From positions 1 through 7,037 of the forward strand of contig CAMVDK010000165.1 of the NCBI GenBank assembly GCA_947166165.1: a stretch of 7,037 nucleotides of DNA, given 5' to 3'. Below the pieces are notes generated by a model, which had not been told where the DNA came from, searched no databases, and was given only the letters and a program-made list of their open reading frames with translations. This document shows, one piece after another, positions 5,638-7,037 of the stretch (position 1 is its first letter; each line of letters starts with the position of its first letter). This stretch comes from an uncultured Porphyromonadaceae bacterium (lineage in GTDB: Bacteria > Bacteroidota > Bacteroidia > Bacteroidales > Muribaculaceae). The translations under genes were made by a program, and so were the position numbers.

Positions 5638-6614
5638 GGCGCCACCTCCTTTCGGGCCGTATCGGCCTTCGCTTTGGCCTTTGCCTCGGCCTGGGCCTGG
5701 GCTTTGGCCTTGGCTTTGGCGCGGGCTTTGGCCTGGGCCTCGGCTTCGGCATGGACGCGCGCCTTGATCGAATCGGCATTGGTGTTGCTCTCGAGCTGAC
5801 GCAGCTCCTCGCTCATGCTGTTGGTGATCACACGCACGGTGCTCAGCTGACTGAAATTGGTGGTCAGCTTCACCCTGAGCGAAGCGAAGTTGTCGTCATC
5901 CACCTTGGCTTTGCCCACCACGGTGCCCACGATGAGTCCTTCGGGAAACATGTCGGAGAATCCGCTGGTGAGCACGGTGTCGCCCGCATGATAGGTGATG
6001 TGCTTGGGTATCTCACGCAGCACGGCATACTCCGGGCTGCGGCCGTCCCACGTGAGCGGTCCGAACGCCTCCTCGTTTTTCAGCCGGCACGAAATCATCA
6101 AGTCGGTGTTCAGCAGCGAGATCACACGCGCCGAATTGGGCCCCACCACATTCACCACGCCCACCACGCCGTTCTGGTCCACCACGCCCATCTGCGGGCG
6201 CACGCCCTGGTTGTAGCCACGGTTGATGGTGATGTAGTTGTGGGGCTGGGCGATGCTGTTGCTGATCACGCGGGCCATCACAAAGTCGAAGTGCTGCATC
6301 ACGGGCAGCTGGTTGATGGCGCTGTCGCTGAGCAGCATCTGCAAGTCTTTCACGCGGTCGCGCAGCGACACCACCTCCATCTCCAGCAGCGCGTTGCGCT
6401 CCTGCAGGTCGTCGTTGATGTCGCGCAGGTGAAAGTAGCTCGTCACGGCGCTCATCGCCTCGTAGGTGGCCGACGTCACCGAGTTGGCCGACGTCAGATA
6501 GACGCTCTGCTGCCACGGGTTGTCGCGAAACAGCAGCACAAGGCTCAGTATCATGTACACCATGAACACGAACCATGCGCTGTGCTTGACGAAGAAGTTG
6601 AGCAGATTGTTCAT
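5634..6614 (-). CDS. mreC: MreC, rod shape-determining protein with Ala-X tail
   Basis: MreC is a bitopic protein whose periplasmic part binds and activates PBP2, linking MreB inside the cell to wall synthesis outside. The 326 residues hold a short N-terminal cytoplasmic stretch, one membrane helix (about 12-30), a coiled coil (about 62-96, DINDDLQERNALLEMEVVSL) and the beta-rich MreC core (about 108-265), with family signatures NRGYNQGVRPQMGVV (131-145), GVVGVVNVVGPNSARV (149-164) and SGFSDMFPEGLIVG (217-230). The core ends near residue 265. After a linker comes an odd tail (285-326) in which every second residue is alanine from 289 to 317, alternating with Lys, Glu, Gln or Arg. The ATG at 6614 gives a normal N-terminus, lies 18 bases after mreB and follows a GGAGGGAGG Shine-Dalgarno. 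The stop overlaps the mreD start. Confidence 0.95.
   Translation of the reverse strand: MNNLLNFFVKHSAWFVFMVYMILSLVLLFRDNPWQQSVYLTSANSVTSATYEAMSAVTSYFHLRDINDDLQERNALLEMEVVSLRDRVKDLQMLLSDSAINQLPVMQHFDFVMARVISNSIAQPHNYITINRGYNQGVRPQMGVVDQNGVVGVVNVVGPNSARVISLLNTDLMISCRLKNEEAFGPLTWDGRSPEYAVLREIPKHITYHAGDTVLTSGFSDMFPEGLIVGTVVGKAKVDDDNFASLRVKLTTNFSQLSTVRVITNSMSEELRQLESNTNADSIKARVHAEAEAQAKARAKAKAKAQAQAEAKAKAKADTARKEVAP
5642..5652 (-). promoter_or_regulatory. Strong Shine-Dalgarno sequence for mreD
   Basis: Within the last codons of mreC the minus strand reads AAAGGAGGTGG. Its AAGGAGGTG part matches the full complement of the usual 16S rRNA 3' end. The AGGAGG core ends seven bases before the mreD ATG, which is good spacing. 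Such a match is unusual in Bacteroidota, where most genes lack Shine-Dalgarno sequences. The same bases encode the MreC C-terminus (RKEVAP). Confidence 0.7.
5661..5750 (-). repeat. Imperfect hexanucleotide repeat coding for (Ala-X)n
   Basis: Fifteen consecutive codon pairs in mreC each begin with an alanine codon (mostly GCC) followed by Lys, Gln, Glu, Arg or finally Asp. This makes a degenerate 6-base repeat of the form GCC-AAG/CAG/GAG. A change of whole units by slippage would keep the reading frame and alter the tail by two residues at a time. The codons vary (GCC, GCG, GCA; AAG, AAA, CAG), so the repeat is not a young perfect expansion. Confidence 0.8.
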
Positions 6615-6618
6615 CTGT

Positions 6619-6627
6619 CCTCCCTCC
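6619..6627 (-). promoter_or_regulatory. Shine-Dalgarno sequence for mreC
   Basis: The 18-base gap between mreB and mreC contains GGAGGGAGG on the minus strand. It offers two GGAGG cores, four and eight bases before the mreC ATG at 6614. This purine-rich site supports that start and is stronger than usual for the phylum. Confidence 0.6.
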
Positions 6628-6632
6628 GGCTG

Positions 6633-7037
6633 TTATCGTTTCAGGAACTGGAAGTGCTTGATGTTCTTCAACGCCACGCCCGTGCCCTTGGCCACGGCGT
6701 GGAGCGGGTCGTCGGCCACATGGAAGTTGATGCCGATTTTGTCGGTCAGTCGCTTGTCCAGACCGCGCAGCAGGGCGCCGCCGCCGGTGAGATACACGCC
6801 GTTCTTCACAATGTCGGCATACAGCTCTGGAGGCGTCTGCTCCAGGGCACTGAGCACGGCCGCCTCGATTTTGCTCACCGACTTCTCGATGCAATGGCAC
6901 ACCTCCTGATACGACACTGGCACCTCCATGGGCAGCGCCGTCATCTGGTTCGGGCCATGCACCACATAGTCTTCGGGCGGGTTGTCGAGCTCGGTGAGGG
7001 CCGAACCCACGTTGATCTTGATCAGCTCGGCGGTGCG
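6633..7037 (-). CDS. mreB: MreB, actin-like cell shape protein, C-terminal part
   Basis: MreB is a bacterial actin that polymerises on the cytoplasmic face of the inner membrane and guides the Rod complex. The window holds the last 134 residues; the frame is open through the right edge, so the gene continues beyond it. The visible part corresponds to the last third or so of a protein that is usually about 340 residues. It includes the region around KINVGSA, the SALEQTPPELYADI segment and the nucleotide-binding loop GVYLTGGGALLRGLD, whose glycines contact ATP in the actin fold, then the conserved ADDPLHAVAKGTGVAL stretch. It ends at a TAA 18 bases before mreC and is the most upstream gene of the visible block. 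The operon promoter is outside the window. Confidence 0.96.
   Translation of the reverse strand, partial: RTAELIKINVGSALTELDNPPEDYVVHGPNQMTALPMEVPVSYQEVCHCIEKSVSKIEAAVLSALEQTPPELYADIVKNGVYLTGGGALLRGLDKRLTDKIGINFHVADDPLHAVAKGTGVALKNIKHFQFLKR

Noticed and set aside
5132..5779. A Pro/Arg-rich minus-strand open frame across the mreC-mreD junction
   Set aside because: It is the Ala-X coding repeat and mreD read in another frame, giving a Pro-Arg/Lys repeat without any start signal.
1..7037. Mobile element, CRISPR array, defence locus, tRNA or rRNA
   Set aside because: No transposase or integrase motifs, spaced direct repeats, terminal repeats or RNA gene signatures were seen. The window is almost fully occupied by core genes.

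Overview
This window is a stretch of conserved core chromosome from a Bacteroidota bacterium, most likely of the order Bacteroidales. The evidence is the gene order mreB-mreC-mreD-mrdA-rodA, the N-terminus of the PBP2 protein (KDYNLEKRKYVIGG), a RodA far longer than the E. coli protein, and a perfect Bacteroides-type -7 promoter motif (TAnnTTTG) in the one real intergenic gap. The coding DNA is GC-rich for the group. I do not commit to a genus.

All recognisable genes lie on the minus strand, so transcription runs from right to left. From the right edge: the C-terminal part of mreB (actin-like filament protein), mreC and mreD (membrane scaffold), mrdA (PBP2 transpeptidase), rodA (SEDS glycosyltransferase), then rlmD (23S rRNA uracil-C5 methyltransferase). 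At the left edge are the first 19 codons of a gene for an exported protein, possibly a lipoprotein. Spacing is tight: mreC and mreD overlap by 4 bases, mreD and mrdA by 17, and the other gaps in the block are 18 to 55 bases, which fits one operon. The only longer gap (60-200, 141 bases) is AT-rich. It holds a candidate terminator for the operon, two interleaved inverted repeats and a candidate promoter for the left gene.

The first five genes encode the Rod complex (elongasome). MreB filaments inside the cell orient the membrane machinery, MreC and MreD connect and activate it, RodA polymerises glycan strands from lipid II, and PBP2 crosslinks them during side-wall growth. RlmD is a ribosome maturation enzyme that seems to share the transcript without sharing the pathway.

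I found no mobile element, CRISPR array, RNA gene, defence locus or clearly new system. The points worth a second look are modifications of known parts: a strict alanine-every-second-residue tail on MreC, an insertion of about 100 residues in RodA that looks like four extra membrane helices, strong Shine-Dalgarno sequences before mreC and mreD only, a Cys/His cluster in PBP2, and the folded-looking gap before the left gene.
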